This document shows, piece after piece, positions 1-9,445 of a DNA stretch of 64,000 bases. This DNA is from Nonlabens antarcticus (GTDB lineage Bacteria > Bacteroidota > Bacteroidia > Flavobacteriales > Flavobacteriaceae). The DNA is taken from assembly GCF_015356755.1 (NCBI RefSeq), contig NZ_JADFCO010000059.1:1-64000 (forward strand). The letters are read 5' to 3'. A model generated the notes under the pieces. The model searched no databases. It was not told where the DNA came from and was given only the letters and a program-made list of their open reading frames with translations. Within the stretch, counting starts at the first letter, position 1. Each line of letters opens with the position of its first letter. The translations under genes were made by a program, and so were the position numbers.

Positions 1-36
1 ACAGAATAAACTCAAAAGAAAACAGTACAAATCAAA

Positions 37-68
37 AAAGCTCAACGATGCTAGCATCGTTGAGCTTT
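37..68. terminator. Perfect-palindrome terminator downstream of nqrF
   Basis: A 13-bp perfect stem (AGCTCAACGATGC and its complement around a TA centre, positions 39-66) is extended by two A:T pairs and lies about 90 bases past the nqrF stop. There is an A-run on the left (U-run for the minus strand) and only a short T-run on the right. It most likely ends the nqr transcript and could act in both directions. Confidence 0.7.
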
Positions 69-158
69 AAGTAATAAATTTAATCCTTCAATAATCTGTA
101 TCGGTTATTTAGGACGAGACAACATAATTTGAATGCTCAAATATCTAAGAGAATTTTA

Positions 159-1460
159 TTATCCTCCAAAGTCATCAAAACGGATGCTCTCTGGTGGTAC
201 ACCATAATCTTCCGCCATTTTACCTACAGCGTTATTCATCAATGGTGGTCCACAAAAATATACTTCCATATCTTCTGGAGCTTCATGTTTACTTAAATAC
301 TGATCTATTACAACCTGGTGGATAAAACCAACAAACCCATCTCCAGCCTCATCATCAATATCTGTTTTTACTTTCCAGTTGTCTTCTTCAGCAGGCTCAG
401 AAAGAGCTAGGAAGAACTTAAAGTTCGGGAATTCACGTTCTAATTCACGGAAGTGTTCGATATAGAACAACTCGCGTTTTGAACGTCCACCGTACCAATA
501 AGTTACTTTACGGTTCGTTTTCAAAGTTTTGAAAAGTTCGTATAAATGTGATCTCATTGGTGCCATTCCAGCACCACCACCTACGTATAACATCTCAGAA
601 TCTGAATGATTGATAAAGAACTCTCCGTAAGGTCCAGAAACTACAACCTTGTCACCCTCCTTTTGATTGAAGATATAAGAACTAGCGATACCAGGATTGA
701 CATCCATCCAGCCATTCTTAGCACGGTCCCATGGTGGCGTAGCAATACGTACGTTCAACATGATCTCACGTCCTTCCGCAGGGAAAGAAGCCATTGAATA
801 AGCTCTCTCGACGGTTTCAGAATTCTTCATTACAAGTGGCCACAAGTTGAACTTGTCCCATTCTGCTTTAAATTTATCTGGAGTTTCATGCTCTTCTGGG
901 TGGGCAGTGATATCCATCTCACTGAATTTTACTTCGCATTTAGGAATTTCAATCTGTATATAACCACCAGCTTCATAATCCATATCTTCTGGAAGTTGCA
1001 CTACAAATTCCTTAATGAAAGATGCTACATTGTAGTTACGAACTACGGTAGCCTCCCATTTCTTAATCCCAAATACTTCTTCTGGAATCGTTATTTTCAT
1101 GTCTTGCTTCACCTTCACTTGACATCCCAGTCTCCATCCAGCAGCAATTTCCTTACGGGTAAAGTGAGGTACTTCCGTTGGAAGTATAGAACCTCCACCA
1201 TCGGTAACGATACATTTACACTGCACGCAAGTTCCACCACCACCACAGGCGGATGGTAAGAATAGTTTGTTATCTCCCAGAGTTCCTAGAAGTGTTCCTC
1301 CTGAACCTGTAACGATATCCTTTTCTCCATTCACATGAATGGTGACAGGACCAGATGGAAGCAATTTTGATTTTGCGGTAAGTAGCAACATGACCAGTAA
1401 TAAGATCAATGTCAAGAATATACCTACACTCGCTAATATGGTAATTAAGTTAGAGTCCAT
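159..1460 (-). CDS. nqrF: Na+-translocating NADH:quinone reductase subunit F
   Basis: NqrF is the electron-entry subunit of Na+-NQR. It oxidises NADH with FAD and passes electrons to a 2Fe-2S cluster for the membrane subunits. The 433-aa product has one N-terminal membrane helix (about residues 7-28). A ferredoxin domain follows with cluster ligands Cys72, Cys78, Cys81 and Cys113. The FAD motif RAYSMAS is at 219-225 and the NAD(P) motif GGGAGMAP at 294-301. The length is slightly above the usual 405-410 aa. It is the last gene of nqrABCDEF, 19 bases after nqrE. The identification is secure. Confidence 0.98.
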   Translation of the reverse strand: MDSNLITILASVGIFLTLILLLVMLLLTAKSKLLPSGPVTIHVNGEKDIVTGSGGTLLGTLGDNKLFLPSACGGGGTCVQCKCIVTDGGGSILPTEVPHFTRKEIAAGWRLGCQVKVKQDMKITIPEEVFGIKKWEATVVRNYNVASFIKEFVVQLPEDMDYEAGGYIQIEIPKCEVKFSEMDITAHPEEHETPDKFKAEWDKFNLWPLVMKNSETVERAYSMASFPAEGREIMLNVRIATPPWDRAKNGWMDVNPGIASSYIFNQKEGDKVVVSGPYGEFFINHSDSEMLYVGGGAGMAPMRSHLYELFKTLKTNRKVTYWYGGRSKRELFYIEHFRELEREFPNFKFFLALSEPAEEDNWKVKTDIDDEAGDGFVGFIHQVVIDQYLSKHEAPEDMEVYFCGPPLMNNAVGKMAEDYGVPPESIRFDDFGG

Positions 1461-1479
1461 TAGTTCTTCTTTCTTAGAT

Positions 1480-2097
1480 TTAAATTTCGATTCCCATGAA
1501 ACTCATAAAGCCTAAAGCCATAAGTCCCGTGATAATAAATGTTATTCCCAGACCTCTTAAAGGAGCTGGAACGTTTGAATAGGATATTTTCTCACGTATA
1601 GCTGCAATCGCAAGAATAGCAAGGAAAAAGCCGAAACCAGATCCTATTCCATATACTGCAGATTCACCAATGTTAGAAAAGTCCTTTTGTTGCATAAATA
1701 ATGATCCTCCTAGAATTGCACAGTTTACGGCAATAAGTGGAAGGAAAATTCCCAAAGCGCCATACAAGGCTGGAGCAAATCGTTCCACTACCATTTCTAC
1801 CAACTGTACCATACTTGCGATAACCGCAATAAACATGATAAAACTTAAGAAACTCAAGTCAATGTCAGCATATTCAGGTCCCATCCATTGAGCTAATGCT
1901 CCTGGCTTTAATAAATAAGTGTCTAGCAACCAGTTAATAGGAACTGTAATTCCCAATACAAATACAACTGCAGCTCCCAGACCGACCGCCGTCTTAACCG
2001 ACTTAGAAACGGCTAGATAAGAACACATACCTAAGAAATAGGCAAAAACCATGTTCTCAATAAAAATACTTCTTACAGCAAGATTAATTAAATCCAT
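1480..2097 (-). CDS. nqrE: Na+-translocating NADH:quinone reductase subunit E
   Basis: NqrE is an integral membrane subunit of Na+-NQR, homologous to NqrD and RnfA. With NqrD it binds an intramembrane iron centre in the electron path. The 205-aa protein is almost entirely hydrophobic with about six helices, and the opening ([24 protein letters not shown]) is typical of the family. The family Cys-bearing segments are present (GMCSYLAVS near residue 25, AVNCAILGG near 125). It lies 18 bases after nqrD and 19 before nqrF in the operon. Confidence 0.97.
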   Translation of the reverse strand: MDLINLAVRSIFIENMVFAYFLGMCSYLAVSKSVKTAVGLGAAVVFVLGITVPINWLLDTYLLKPGALAQWMGPEYADIDLSFLSFIMFIAVIASMVQLVEMVVERFAPALYGALGIFLPLIAVNCAILGGSLFMQQKDFSNIGESAVYGIGSGFGFFLAILAIAAIREKISYSNVPAPLRGLGITFIITGLMALGFMSFMGIEI

Positions 2098-2115
2098 TTT
2101 TTCTATTTCTTAAAA

Positions 2116-2814
2116 TTAGTTTTGTTCAATTAATGATCTACTGCGACTGCGTTGAACCCATATAATAAGGCCTACCGTAATAAGCGCCATAGGTGACAAT
2201 AGCATTAAACCATTATTTGTATATCCGAATTCGTAAAAGGAGTCAGGAATGATCTGATAACCTAATAACTTACCTGCGCCCAACAGCTCTCTGAAGAAAG
2301 CTACCAAAATCAGAATAAAAGCATATCCAGCGGCATTTCCTATTCCATCTAAAAAGGATTTATAAACACCATGACCTAAAGCAAATGCCTCTAGTCGACC
2401 CATCACAATACAATTTGTAATAATGAGCCCGACAAATACGGATAGTTCCTTAGAAACGTCATAAGCATAAGCGCGCAATATCTGGTCAACAATAATTACA
2501 AGTGCAGCGACTACTACTAGTTGTACAATGATGCGAATACGTGACGGGATCAAATTACGCAATGCAGATATGATCATATTACTGAACGCCATAACGGCCA
2601 TTACAGCGATACTCATCACGATTGCCGGCTTCAATTGTACCGTTATCGCAAGAGCAGAACATATACCTAAAACCTGAACGGTAATCGGGTTGTTGTCCGT
2701 TAACGGGTCAGTAAGAAGTTTACGATTCTTCTTTCCCAACAGGCCTTCGCGCTCATCGGTATCCGATAGGAAAAGGATCAATTCCTGTTTTTTAGTTTCT
2801 TTATTGTGTGCCAT
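2116..2814 (-). CDS. nqrD: Na+-translocating NADH:quinone reductase subunit D
   Basis: NqrD is an integral membrane subunit of Na+-NQR, paired with NqrE. The 232-aa protein has a soluble N-terminal stretch of about 40 residues, longer than in many proteobacterial NqrD, and then about six helices. Family motifs such as VQVLGICSALAIT and IITNCIVMGRLEAFA contain the conserved cysteines. A 95-bp gap separates it from nqrC. That gap carries a copy of the genome-scattered palindrome, the only sizeable gap in the operon. Confidence 0.97.
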   Translation of the reverse strand: MAHNKETKKQELILFLSDTDEREGLLGKKNRKLLTDPLTDNNPITVQVLGICSALAITVQLKPAIVMSIAVMAVMAFSNMIISALRNLIPSRIRIIVQLVVVAALVIIVDQILRAYAYDVSKELSVFVGLIITNCIVMGRLEAFALGHGVYKSFLDGIGNAAGYAFILILVAFFRELLGAGKLLGYQIIPDSFYEFGYTNNGLMLLSPMALITVGLIIWVQRSRSRSLIEQN

Positions 2815-2876
2815 AAAGTTAAAATTTATTTCGCTTTTTTGAGGTGGTCTTCATACCTATCATTTGATAAGAAGTC

Positions 2877-2892
2877 CGCTTTCGCGAAAGCG
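2877..2892. repeat. Iterated palindrome copy 1, nqrC-nqrD gap
   Basis: A perfect 16-bp CGCTTTCGCGAAAGCG lies inside the only substantial gap of the nqr operon. On the mRNA it could form a 7-8 bp hairpin between the nqrC and nqrD coding regions. There is no U-run, so it is not a typical terminator. Confidence 0.9.
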
Positions 2893-2909
2893 TAATTACA
2901 AAAGCAGGT

Positions 2910-3635
2910 TTACTGCATTGCAACTTTTACGTTAGTCTTTTCTTTAAAATATGGAAGGTATCTCTGCAATCTCTCTGAGATCATATCTGTTACCCCATTA
3001 CCTGTTATTGTTGATCCAGCGATAGCGTCAACTGCATTGTCATCTTTATTATCGCCACCTTGATAGCCTTTTACTACAGACACACCGATGAAATTACCTT
3101 GTTCATCCATTATTTTTTCATCATCAAAACGCTTCTTGAACCAGCCTTGAGTAATCTCTGCACCCAGTCCAGGAGTTTCTCCTTTGTGATCAAAAACGGC
3201 ACCTTTTATCGTGTTGACATCATCTTTTAAGGCAACATAACCCCAGATGGCATCCCATAGACCTTTACCTCTCAAGGGTACGATATAATACTTTTCACCG
3301 CTTACTTCTGCAACGTAAAGTGGATAAGCCTGGTCCATTACCGGACGTTTCAATTCCTTTTTAAGATCCACGGTAAAAGCATCCACATCTGTACGCTCCT
3401 TACCCTGATCATCTAAAGCTACCTGGTCGATAATATATTTATCAAATAAGATTTGCGCAGAATCTCTAGTGGTCTCAATACCTACGGTAGCAAGAATGTT
3501 CTGCATCTTTTCTTCCTTCACATTTTTAGCTTGCGCTGGCTGCAGGTTTGTCGCTGCAAATGCAAGTGCACTAGCTACTACTGCTACCATAATGATAGCA
3601 AATAAGAATGTGTATGAGTTTGAATTTCTATCCAT
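2910..3635 (-). CDS. nqrC: Na+-translocating NADH:quinone reductase subunit C
   Basis: NqrC carries a covalently attached FMN on the periplasmic side of the membrane. The 241-aa protein has an N-terminal helix (residues 8-30) and an FMN-bind domain. The flavinylation motif is AIAGSTIT (around 204-211), where Thr209 is the expected phosphodiester-linked residue; the usual SGAT is GST here. ApbE is needed for attachment and is not in this window. It starts 3 bases after the nqrB stop. Confidence 0.97.
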   Translation of the reverse strand: MDRNSNSYTFLFAIIMVAVVASALAFAATNLQPAQAKNVKEEKMQNILATVGIETTRDSAQILFDKYIIDQVALDDQGKERTDVDAFTVDLKKELKRPVMDQAYPLYVAEVSGEKYYIVPLRGKGLWDAIWGYVALKDDVNTIKGAVFDHKGETPGLGAEITQGWFKKRFDDEKIMDEQGNFIGVSVVKGYQGGDNKDDNAVDAIAGSTITGNGVTDMISERLQRYLPYFKEKTNVKVAMQ

Positions 3636-3638
3636 TTC

Positions 3639-5024
3639 TTAAGCTGCTTGAAGTTGAGTCTTTGCTTTTTTCAATCTCTTCTTACGTTTATTCACGTTAC
3701 CCTGAATAACATAATGATCGATCGTAGGAGCAAATACGTTCAGTAAAAGAATTGCAAGCATGATACCCTCTGGATATGCCGGATTAAATACCCGAATCAT
3801 AATACCGAAGAATCCTGCTAGAATTCCGTAAATCCATTTTCCTTTTAATGTCTGTGCCGCACTTACGGGATCTGTTGCCATAAAGACAATACCAAAAGCG
3901 AAACCACCGACTACCAGATGCTGCCAGAATGGGAAGTTGAACAACTGATTCTTGCCCAGTTCGAGCAACGTTGCATCCCAACCACCTAATTCTAAAGCGG
4001 CAACGGCACCTGCATCATTCTTGATTTGCTCAAGAGTAATCTGACCGCTATTAACGAGCTCTGATACATATTCACCGCCTAGTCCACCAAAGTAATTAAA
4101 GATAAGACCCATTGCGGCACCGCCTGCAAGTCCACCAATAATAATTCTCCAGCTACCTACTTTAGTTGCTATCAAGATAAGAGCACCTATAGCGATGCAT
4201 AATGCTGATGTTTCAGAAACCGAACCTGGAATGAAACCCATGAACATGTCTGAAAAATTAAGACTGGATAGTGTCGAGGAAACCTCTGTAACAGATGAAG
4301 ATGCAAATGCAACCGCATCGCTTGCCCCACCACTAACAACACCATCAAACCTATTACTCGCCAAAGAACCCAAAATCGTTTCACCTGAAACTGCATCGGT
4401 AGAACCATTGTGCACCCATATGGCATTTCCTGACATGTATAAAGGATATGCAAAAAATGCAAACGCTCTAGCTGTCAAGGCTGGATTTAAGATGTTCATT
4501 CCCGTACCACCGAATGCTTCCTTACCAATCAATACAGCAAAAGCAACAGATAGTGCTAACATCCATAATGGAATATCCACTGGGAAAATCATAGGAATAA
4601 GCAATCCTGTAACCAGATAACCTTCATTCACTTCATGACCTCTATAGATCGCAAAGATGAACTCTATCGTCAATCCAACTACATAGGAAACAACAATAAG
4701 AGGAAGAACTAAAATAGCTCCCTCTAAAAAGGCATCCCAAAAAGGAACGTCAAAAACACTGGCTAGGCCGCGTTCCTGATATAAATATTGCGCTCCATTA
4801 TTCCACATCCCAAAAAGCAATGCAGGAACTAAAGCAAGTACAACGGTAATCATCGTACGCTTTAAATCCACCACGTCACGTATGTGCGCGCCTTTTTTGG
4901 TAGTGTGGTTTGGAGTAAATAGGAAGGTATCAAAAGCATTGATTGCCGGAGCAAACTTTTCATACTTCTCGCCAGGTTCAAAAGGTTTTCTGAGCTGGTC
5001 TAATCTGTTTCTAACCCATTTCAT
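3639..5024 (-). CDS. nqrB: Na+-translocating NADH:quinone reductase subunit B
   Basis: NqrB is the largest membrane subunit of Na+-NQR. It carries covalent FMN and riboflavin and is thought to hold the Na+ path. The 461-aa protein has a cytoplasmic N-terminus, about ten helices and the covalent-flavin motif SGET at 213-216. A larger loop (about 222-265) follows that motif and is rich in Ser/Val. The C-terminus is basic (KRKKRLKKAK). It starts 3 bases after nqrA and ends 3 bases before nqrC, so the three are probably translationally linked. Confidence 0.98.
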   Translation of the reverse strand: MKWVRNRLDQLRKPFEPGEKYEKFAPAINAFDTFLFTPNHTTKKGAHIRDVVDLKRTMITVVLALVPALLFGMWNNGAQYLYQERGLASVFDVPFWDAFLEGAILVLPLIVVSYVVGLTIEFIFAIYRGHEVNEGYLVTGLLIPMIFPVDIPLWMLALSVAFAVLIGKEAFGGTGMNILNPALTARAFAFFAYPLYMSGNAIWVHNGSTDAVSGETILGSLASNRFDGVVSGGASDAVAFASSSVTEVSSTLSSLNFSDMFMGFIPGSVSETSALCIAIGALILIATKVGSWRIIIGGLAGGAAMGLIFNYFGGLGGEYVSELVNSGQITLEQIKNDAGAVAALELGGWDATLLELGKNQLFNFPFWQHLVVGGFAFGIVFMATDPVSAAQTLKGKWIYGILAGFFGIMIRVFNPAYPEGIMLAILLLNVFAPTIDHYVIQGNVNKRKKRLKKAKTQLQAA

Positions 5025-5027
5025 AGT

Positions 5028-6371
5028 TTATCCTACTTCAGTAATCATTAAATCTAGGCCCAGGCGTATTATTTCTTGCGCCTCTAGCTTTGATGTATTT
5101 ATGTAATCCACAAGTGCAAAATCTTCTGGAGCTACTTCATAGATCCCTAGATTTTCCATTTTTTCAATATCGCCCGTCATACAGGCTTTTATAAGTTGCA
5201 TAGGATAAATATCCATAGGCAACACTTCTTCCATTTCTCCTGTAACCACTAGTGCACGTTCCTCACCGTTTAGGTTTGTGTCCACTTTACTCTTCCCACC
5301 TTTCATCCAGGAGAGGGAAGTTCCAGAAATACTTGGAATATTGTTGCGAGTAAAAGGCAACCATCCTAGTAAAGCATATTCATTTCCTTCTGGAATAAGA
5401 GTTAATGTGTTATGATAGAAATTCAAGGCTTGGTCGCTAGCGAGCTTATCTCCTGTCAAAACATCACCAGAAATTATTCTAGTTTCAGTCGTGTTTACAT
5501 TCTTAACTAAAGAAGTAACGTTAGCACCTATTATGGTTCTGTAATATTTTCTGTCAGCATCTGCTACTTCAGTTCCTGCTAGAGCGACAATACGCTCTGC
5601 TTTAAACTGACCGGTTAGAAATAAGTTACCTATAATGGCAACGTCTTCTGCTCCTAAAACCCACACTTTCTCACCAAAGTTGATCGGGTCAACGTGGTGA
5701 ACTTGTATCCCTACATTTCCAGCAGGATGCGGTCCTGAAACAGTATGAACCTCTGCATTATTGATAGAACCTAATGCTGATTTCTTACCCACACCTACAT
5801 GCACCTTACCATCGGTCAATCTGCTCAACGCGTTAACACCAGCCTGAAAAGCTTCCATTTTACCAGAAACAATAAAGTCTACATCACCAGCAAGCGGTGC
5901 CGTGGTGTAAGCCGATATGAATATGGATTTAGGAGCATCCTCTGCACTAGCGACGATATCATACGGACGCTGGATAATAAATGGCCAGCAACCGGACTCT
6001 AAGATTCTCGTTTTTACAGCAGCAGGATCAGCAGTCATAGGATCCATTTTACCAAATTCAACAAACTCATCAACAGCATCTGCCATGATACGTACCTCCA
6101 GAATGCGTCGCTTAGCACCACGCAGGATCTCTGAAATCGTACCGCTTACCGGAGCTACAAATTTCACAGGTTCATCATACTTAGAATAGAAAATAACTTC
6201 TCCAGCCTTGACGCGAGCGCCTTCTTTGAGAACCATTTTAGGCACGACAGCATGAAAGTCTAACGGTTTGATAGCGTATATACTGGATCGAGGAGCGTCG
6301 ACAATCGATTTGTCTGCCTCGCCTTTGAGCTTGAGATTAAGCCCTTTTTTAACTCTAATGTCTTTTGACAT
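5028..6371 (-). CDS. nqrA: Na+-translocating NADH:quinone reductase subunit A
   Basis: NqrA is the peripheral cytoplasmic subunit of Na+-NQR and the first gene of the operon. The 447-aa protein begins MSKDIRVKKGLNLKLKGEA, the usual family start. An in-frame ATG 36 bases upstream is possible but would sit on the promoter (-7 element at 6405-6412), so 6371 is preferred. The N-terminal part has the barrel-sandwich fold region (VKAGEVIFYSKYDEPVKFVAPVSGTI, about 55-85). The C-terminal region matches the family throughout. Confidence 0.97.
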   Translation of the reverse strand: MSKDIRVKKGLNLKLKGEADKSIVDAPRSSIYAIKPLDFHAVVPKMVLKEGARVKAGEVIFYSKYDEPVKFVAPVSGTISEILRGAKRRILEVRIMADAVDEFVEFGKMDPMTADPAAVKTRILESGCWPFIIQRPYDIVASAEDAPKSIFISAYTTAPLAGDVDFIVSGKMEAFQAGVNALSRLTDGKVHVGVGKKSALGSINNAEVHTVSGPHPAGNVGIQVHHVDPINFGEKVWVLGAEDVAIIGNLFLTGQFKAERIVALAGTEVADADRKYYRTIIGANVTSLVKNVNTTETRIISGDVLTGDKLASDQALNFYHNTLTLIPEGNEYALLGWLPFTRNNIPSISGTSLSWMKGGKSKVDTNLNGEERALVVTGEMEEVLPMDIYPMQLIKACMTGDIEKMENLGIYEVAPEDFALVDYINTSKLEAQEIIRLGLDLMITEVG

Positions 6372-6404
6372 AGGATAAGTGGATTTAGTCCTTTTTTGAG
6401 AGTG

Positions 6405-6412
6405 CAAATTTA
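6405..6412 (-). promoter_or_regulatory. Probable -7 promoter element of nqr operon
   Basis: Read on the minus strand this is TAAATTTG, a full match to the Bacteroidota -7 consensus TAnnTTTG, 34 bases before the nqrA start at 6371. No clear -33 TTTG was seen at the usual spacing. It supports the shorter nqrA start. Confidence 0.5.
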
Positions 6413-6554
6413 GACAATATTGACCTCATTAATTAGGACCTTTTTTTATTTAGACACCTTCTAAATAGATGTTGAAATTCGCTTTGGCATTGCTTTCGCT
6501 CCGCAGACTTAGATTCCTTTTTTCTAGTACCTTTATCTTTCAGAATAGCACTTT

Positions 6555-7811
6555 ATGAAGTCGTATTTTATTTTAATCATTACAGTTGTAATATGTTCCG
6601 CTTTCGCGAAAGCACAAGAGTTGGAAGATCTGGTAAATGATCCTGATTATATAAAAACAGTAACCTTTAACAAGCCACCTGAAAACATGCTCCCGATCTT
6701 TAAAATGGGAGAACGCATTAATTTAAGCTTTGATGACGTGATAGGTGATGAAGCAAACTACTATTACCAGATTGCCCATTATGACTACAACTGGACACCT
6801 AGTGCGCTTTTTAAAAATGAATTTTTAGAAGGTATAGACGATCGTCGCATTCTAAATTATCGCAATTCGTTTACAACCTTACAGTCGTACTCTCATTATG
6901 AGATTTCCATTCCTAACCAGTTTATATCTGGATTGACAAAAAGCGGAAATTATATGATCCACATCTATGACGATAAAAGAGAGCTCGTATTCTCTAGAAA
7001 ATTTATGGTCATAGAAAATCAGGCAGTTGTAGGTGTGGAAGTAAAAAGAGCGCGAGATTTAAAGTATGTACAGACACAACAACGTGTGGAGTTTAATGTT
7101 GATTCTAAGACGATCAATTTTATTGACCCTAACAATAATTTGAAAGTGACTATTCTTCAAAATTCCGATTTGAATAGCGCTATCTATGAGATCAAGCCAC
7201 AGTTTAACTTGGGCAACAATCAGGTTTACAATTATGATGGTCCTACTTCTTTCTGGGCAGGAAATGAATACCTCAACTTTGAAAACAGGGATTTTAGATC
7301 CCCTACTAATAAAATTAATTATGTGCGACTGGATAAATTATACAATTCCTACTTGTTTGTAGATCAATCCAGAGTACCGCAAGAATATACCTATAATCCT
7401 GACATTAACGGAAACTTCCTAGTAACCACCCTTAATAACGAGGACAACGCCATCCAGGCCGAGTATCTTAATGTTCACTTTAAACTAGATCCACTACAAA
7501 TTCTACCTAAAAATTCCAGTCTTTATGTTATCGGAAATTTTAATGGTTATCAATTTCAAGAGGAAAATCAAATGAAATATGATATTGCTTCTAATTTGTA
7601 TGAAACTTCCATCCTACTCAAGCAAGGTTTCTATAATTACAAATATGTACTAGTTGATGCTAATGGCATTGAAATACCAGGCGCCATTAGTGGTAACAAA
7701 TGGCAAACCGAAAATGAATATACTGTTCTTGCTTACTATAGGAAGCCTGGTGGGAGGTATGATCGATTGATAGGAATAGGAGCTGGCAACAGTGTAAACA
7801 TATCCAATTAA
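6555..7811 (+). CDS. Type IX secretion system Plug protein (DUF5103)
   Basis: The 418-aa secreted protein matches the DUF5103 family, which includes Plug, the periplasmic cap of the SprA translocon in Flavobacterium T9SS. The signal peptide ends SAFAKA-Q around residue 20. Its c-region is encoded by a copy of the iterated palindrome at 6599-6614. The body has the typical start (TVTFNKPPENMLPIFKMGERINLSFDD) and a C-terminal immunoglobulin-like part (LYVIGNFNGYQ ... GFYNYKYVLVD). It is divergent from nqrA. The family is clear; the Plug role is inferred from homologues. Confidence 0.88.
   Translation: MKSYFILIITVVICSAFAKAQELEDLVNDPDYIKTVTFNKPPENMLPIFKMGERINLSFDDVIGDEANYYYQIAHYDYNWTPSALFKNEFLEGIDDRRILNYRNSFTTLQSYSHYEISIPNQFISGLTKSGNYMIHIYDDKRELVFSRKFMVIENQAVVGVEVKRARDLKYVQTQQRVEFNVDSKTINFIDPNNNLKVTILQNSDLNSAIYEIKPQFNLGNNQVYNYDGPTSFWAGNEYLNFENRDFRSPTNKINYVRLDKLYNSYLFVDQSRVPQEYTYNPDINGNFLVTTLNNEDNAIQAEYLNVHFKLDPLQILPKNSSLYVIGNFNGYQFQEENQMKYDIASNLYETSILLKQGFYNYKYVLVDANGIEIPGAISGNKWQTENEYTVLAYYRKPGGRYDRLIGIGAGNSVNISN
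6599..6614. repeat. Iterated palindrome copy 2, in Plug signal peptide
   Basis: GCTTTCGCGAAAGC with flanks C and A is read as Ala-Phe-Ala-Lys-Ala in the signal-peptide c-region of the DUF5103 gene. The Ala-Lys-Ala just before Gln provides the Ala-X-Ala signal-peptidase site. Confidence 0.95.
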
Positions 7812-7838
7812 TTATATTTGGTCGATTATCCATCGATC

Positions 7839-8975
7839 ATGAGTACTCCAGTACGATTATTACCGCAATACCGAACAGATGAATGCCTTAACTGCGGTAC
7901 CACATTAGAAATAGCCGACAAATACTGCCATCAGTGCGGTCAGATCAACACTAAAAAAAAGCTCGCCTTATCTGATTTCTTTTTAGAATTCCTTTCCAGT
8001 TTCATTTCCTATGATGGACGCATCTGGCGCACCATCACTGGAATATTATTTTATCCAGGAAAAATTACCAAAGAATATTGTGCTGGACGCAGGATTCATT
8101 ATGCAAATCCGTTCCGGTTTTTTCTAACCGTTAGTATTGTTTTCTTTTTAATTATTCAACTCATGGCAACCTGGAACGATAGCTTTACAAATCTAGTGAT
8201 AGACGTCAATGATGGAATAGAGCTAGGTTAGCGGTCATCAAACACTAAGGAGGAGCTTATAAACCAGCGAGATTCTCTTAAAGCTCATGGAAATACAGCC
8301 GGTAGTATGGCGCTTTCTAAGGTTATTGAGAACTTAGATAACACTCCCACAGACTCCCTACAGACGACCACCTATTTTACAGAGCCACAATTAGAAGAAA
8401 AAGGTTATTTCTCTCACTACTATAATCAAAATGCTGATTATAAAATTCATGCAGAAAAAAATCCTTTAATGAGCATACGGGAAGCCCTTAAGGATATAGG
8501 GCATGAAGACAATTCACGTAACATATCTCGCTATAGAAAAGCAATGCGCTTTAATGATCTTGAGAATAGACCCTATCAAATAGTAGAAATAATTCTCCCT
8601 AAAATACCCTTATTCCTATTCTTCTTTGCACCTATAATTAGCCTTATTCTGTGGTTGCTATACGTGCGTCACCCGTTTAACTTCATGGAACATCTTGTTT
8701 TCACGTTCCATATATTTACCTTCTTTTTTTTAAGTCTATTTATACTTATAGGAGTCGTTAGTATATCCTTTGGGCTGATCTCGTGGGAGATACCTACGGC
8801 AATTATTTTAGGGATAGGAGGACCATATTATTTATACAAAGCGATGCGGCGCTTTTATAATCAAGGAATATTTATAACCTTCTTGAAATTTACCTTTATA
8901 AATTTTGTATTTTTCCTTCTCTTTACCATGAGCGCGTTACTATTTATAATCGGCAGCGTCTTTATAGGAGCATAA
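7839..8975 (+). pseudogene. DUF3667 membrane protein interrupted by in-frame TAG
   Basis: One reading frame runs from the ATG at 7839 (or TTG at 7818) to 8975 except for a single TAG at 8229-8231. The N-terminal half has a four-cysteine zinc ribbon (CLNCG ... YCHQCGQ) and the DUF3667 signature through a first helix. The C-terminal half has the remaining helices (about 8600-8960). Without the stop it would be about 378 aa, a normal length for the family. The frame after the stop stays open and keeps coding character, with a usable ATG at 8307. A recent nonsense mutation, a sequencing error or readthrough are the options; two separate native proteins seem less likely. Confidence 0.8.
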
Positions 8976-8977
8976 AC

Positions 8978-9364
8978 ATGTTACAACAAATTACCAGAGG
9001 CATCAGAATCACGGTGCGCACGTCATTTCAAGGAACGTTCTATAAGAACTATACCATGCATTTTGCATTCGGTTATATAGTTACTATTGAAAACCAAAGT
9101 AAAGACAGCGTTCAGTTGACCTCACGCCATTGGAAGATTAAGGACAGCTTGAGCAGGACAGAACATGTGGACGGCGAGGGCGTTATAGGTAAGAAGCCCG
9201 TTCTCAAACCAGGTGAATCACACACATATACCAGTGGTTGTTTGCTCCGGTCGTCCTTCGGCAGTATGAGTGGCTCTTTCACAATGGTGAATTTCCGGAC
9301 GGCGAGACATTTTGGCGTTAGTATTCCTACTTTTAAATTGAGCGCTCCTTTTGCCCTCAATTAA
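8978..9364 (+). CDS. apaG: ApaG domain protein
   Basis: The 128-aa protein is a full-length ApaG with a fibronectin-III-like fold. Family hallmarks are VRTSFQG near the start, FGYIVTIENQSKDSVQLTSRHWKI (29-52), the VDGEGVIGKKPVLKPGESHTYTSG segment (63-86) and GSMSGSFTMVN (94-104). ApaG has been linked to Co2+/Mg2+ efflux phenotypes, but its biochemical role is not settled. It begins 2 bases after the DUF3667 stop and is probably cotranscribed with it. Identification is strong. Confidence 0.95.
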   Translation: MLQQITRGIRITVRTSFQGTFYKNYTMHFAFGYIVTIENQSKDSVQLTSRHWKIKDSLSRTEHVDGEGVIGKKPVLKPGESHTYTSGCLLRSSFGSMSGSFTMVNFRTARHFGVSIPTFKLSAPFALN

Positions 9365-9429
9365 AACAGCCATTCCCTATCTACTGGTGAATTGCTAATT
9401 TGATAGATGCAGTAGCCTTATAGATATTT

Positions 9430-9445
9430 CGCTTTCGCGAAAGCG
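9430..9445. repeat. Iterated palindrome copy 3, apaG-pruA gap
   Basis: A perfect CGCTTTCGCGAAAGCG lies in the 220-bp gap between apaG and pruA, about 65 bases past the apaG stop. No T-run follows. Confidence 0.9.

Noticed and set aside
4195-4620. 141-aa antisense open frame within nqrB
   Set aside because: It is a shadow of the conserved nqrB gene; its composition reflects the opposite strand.
8229-8231. Programmed readthrough or a 22nd amino acid at the DUF3667 TAG
   Set aside because: No stimulating structure or decoding genes were seen; a plain nonsense mutation or sequence error is simpler.
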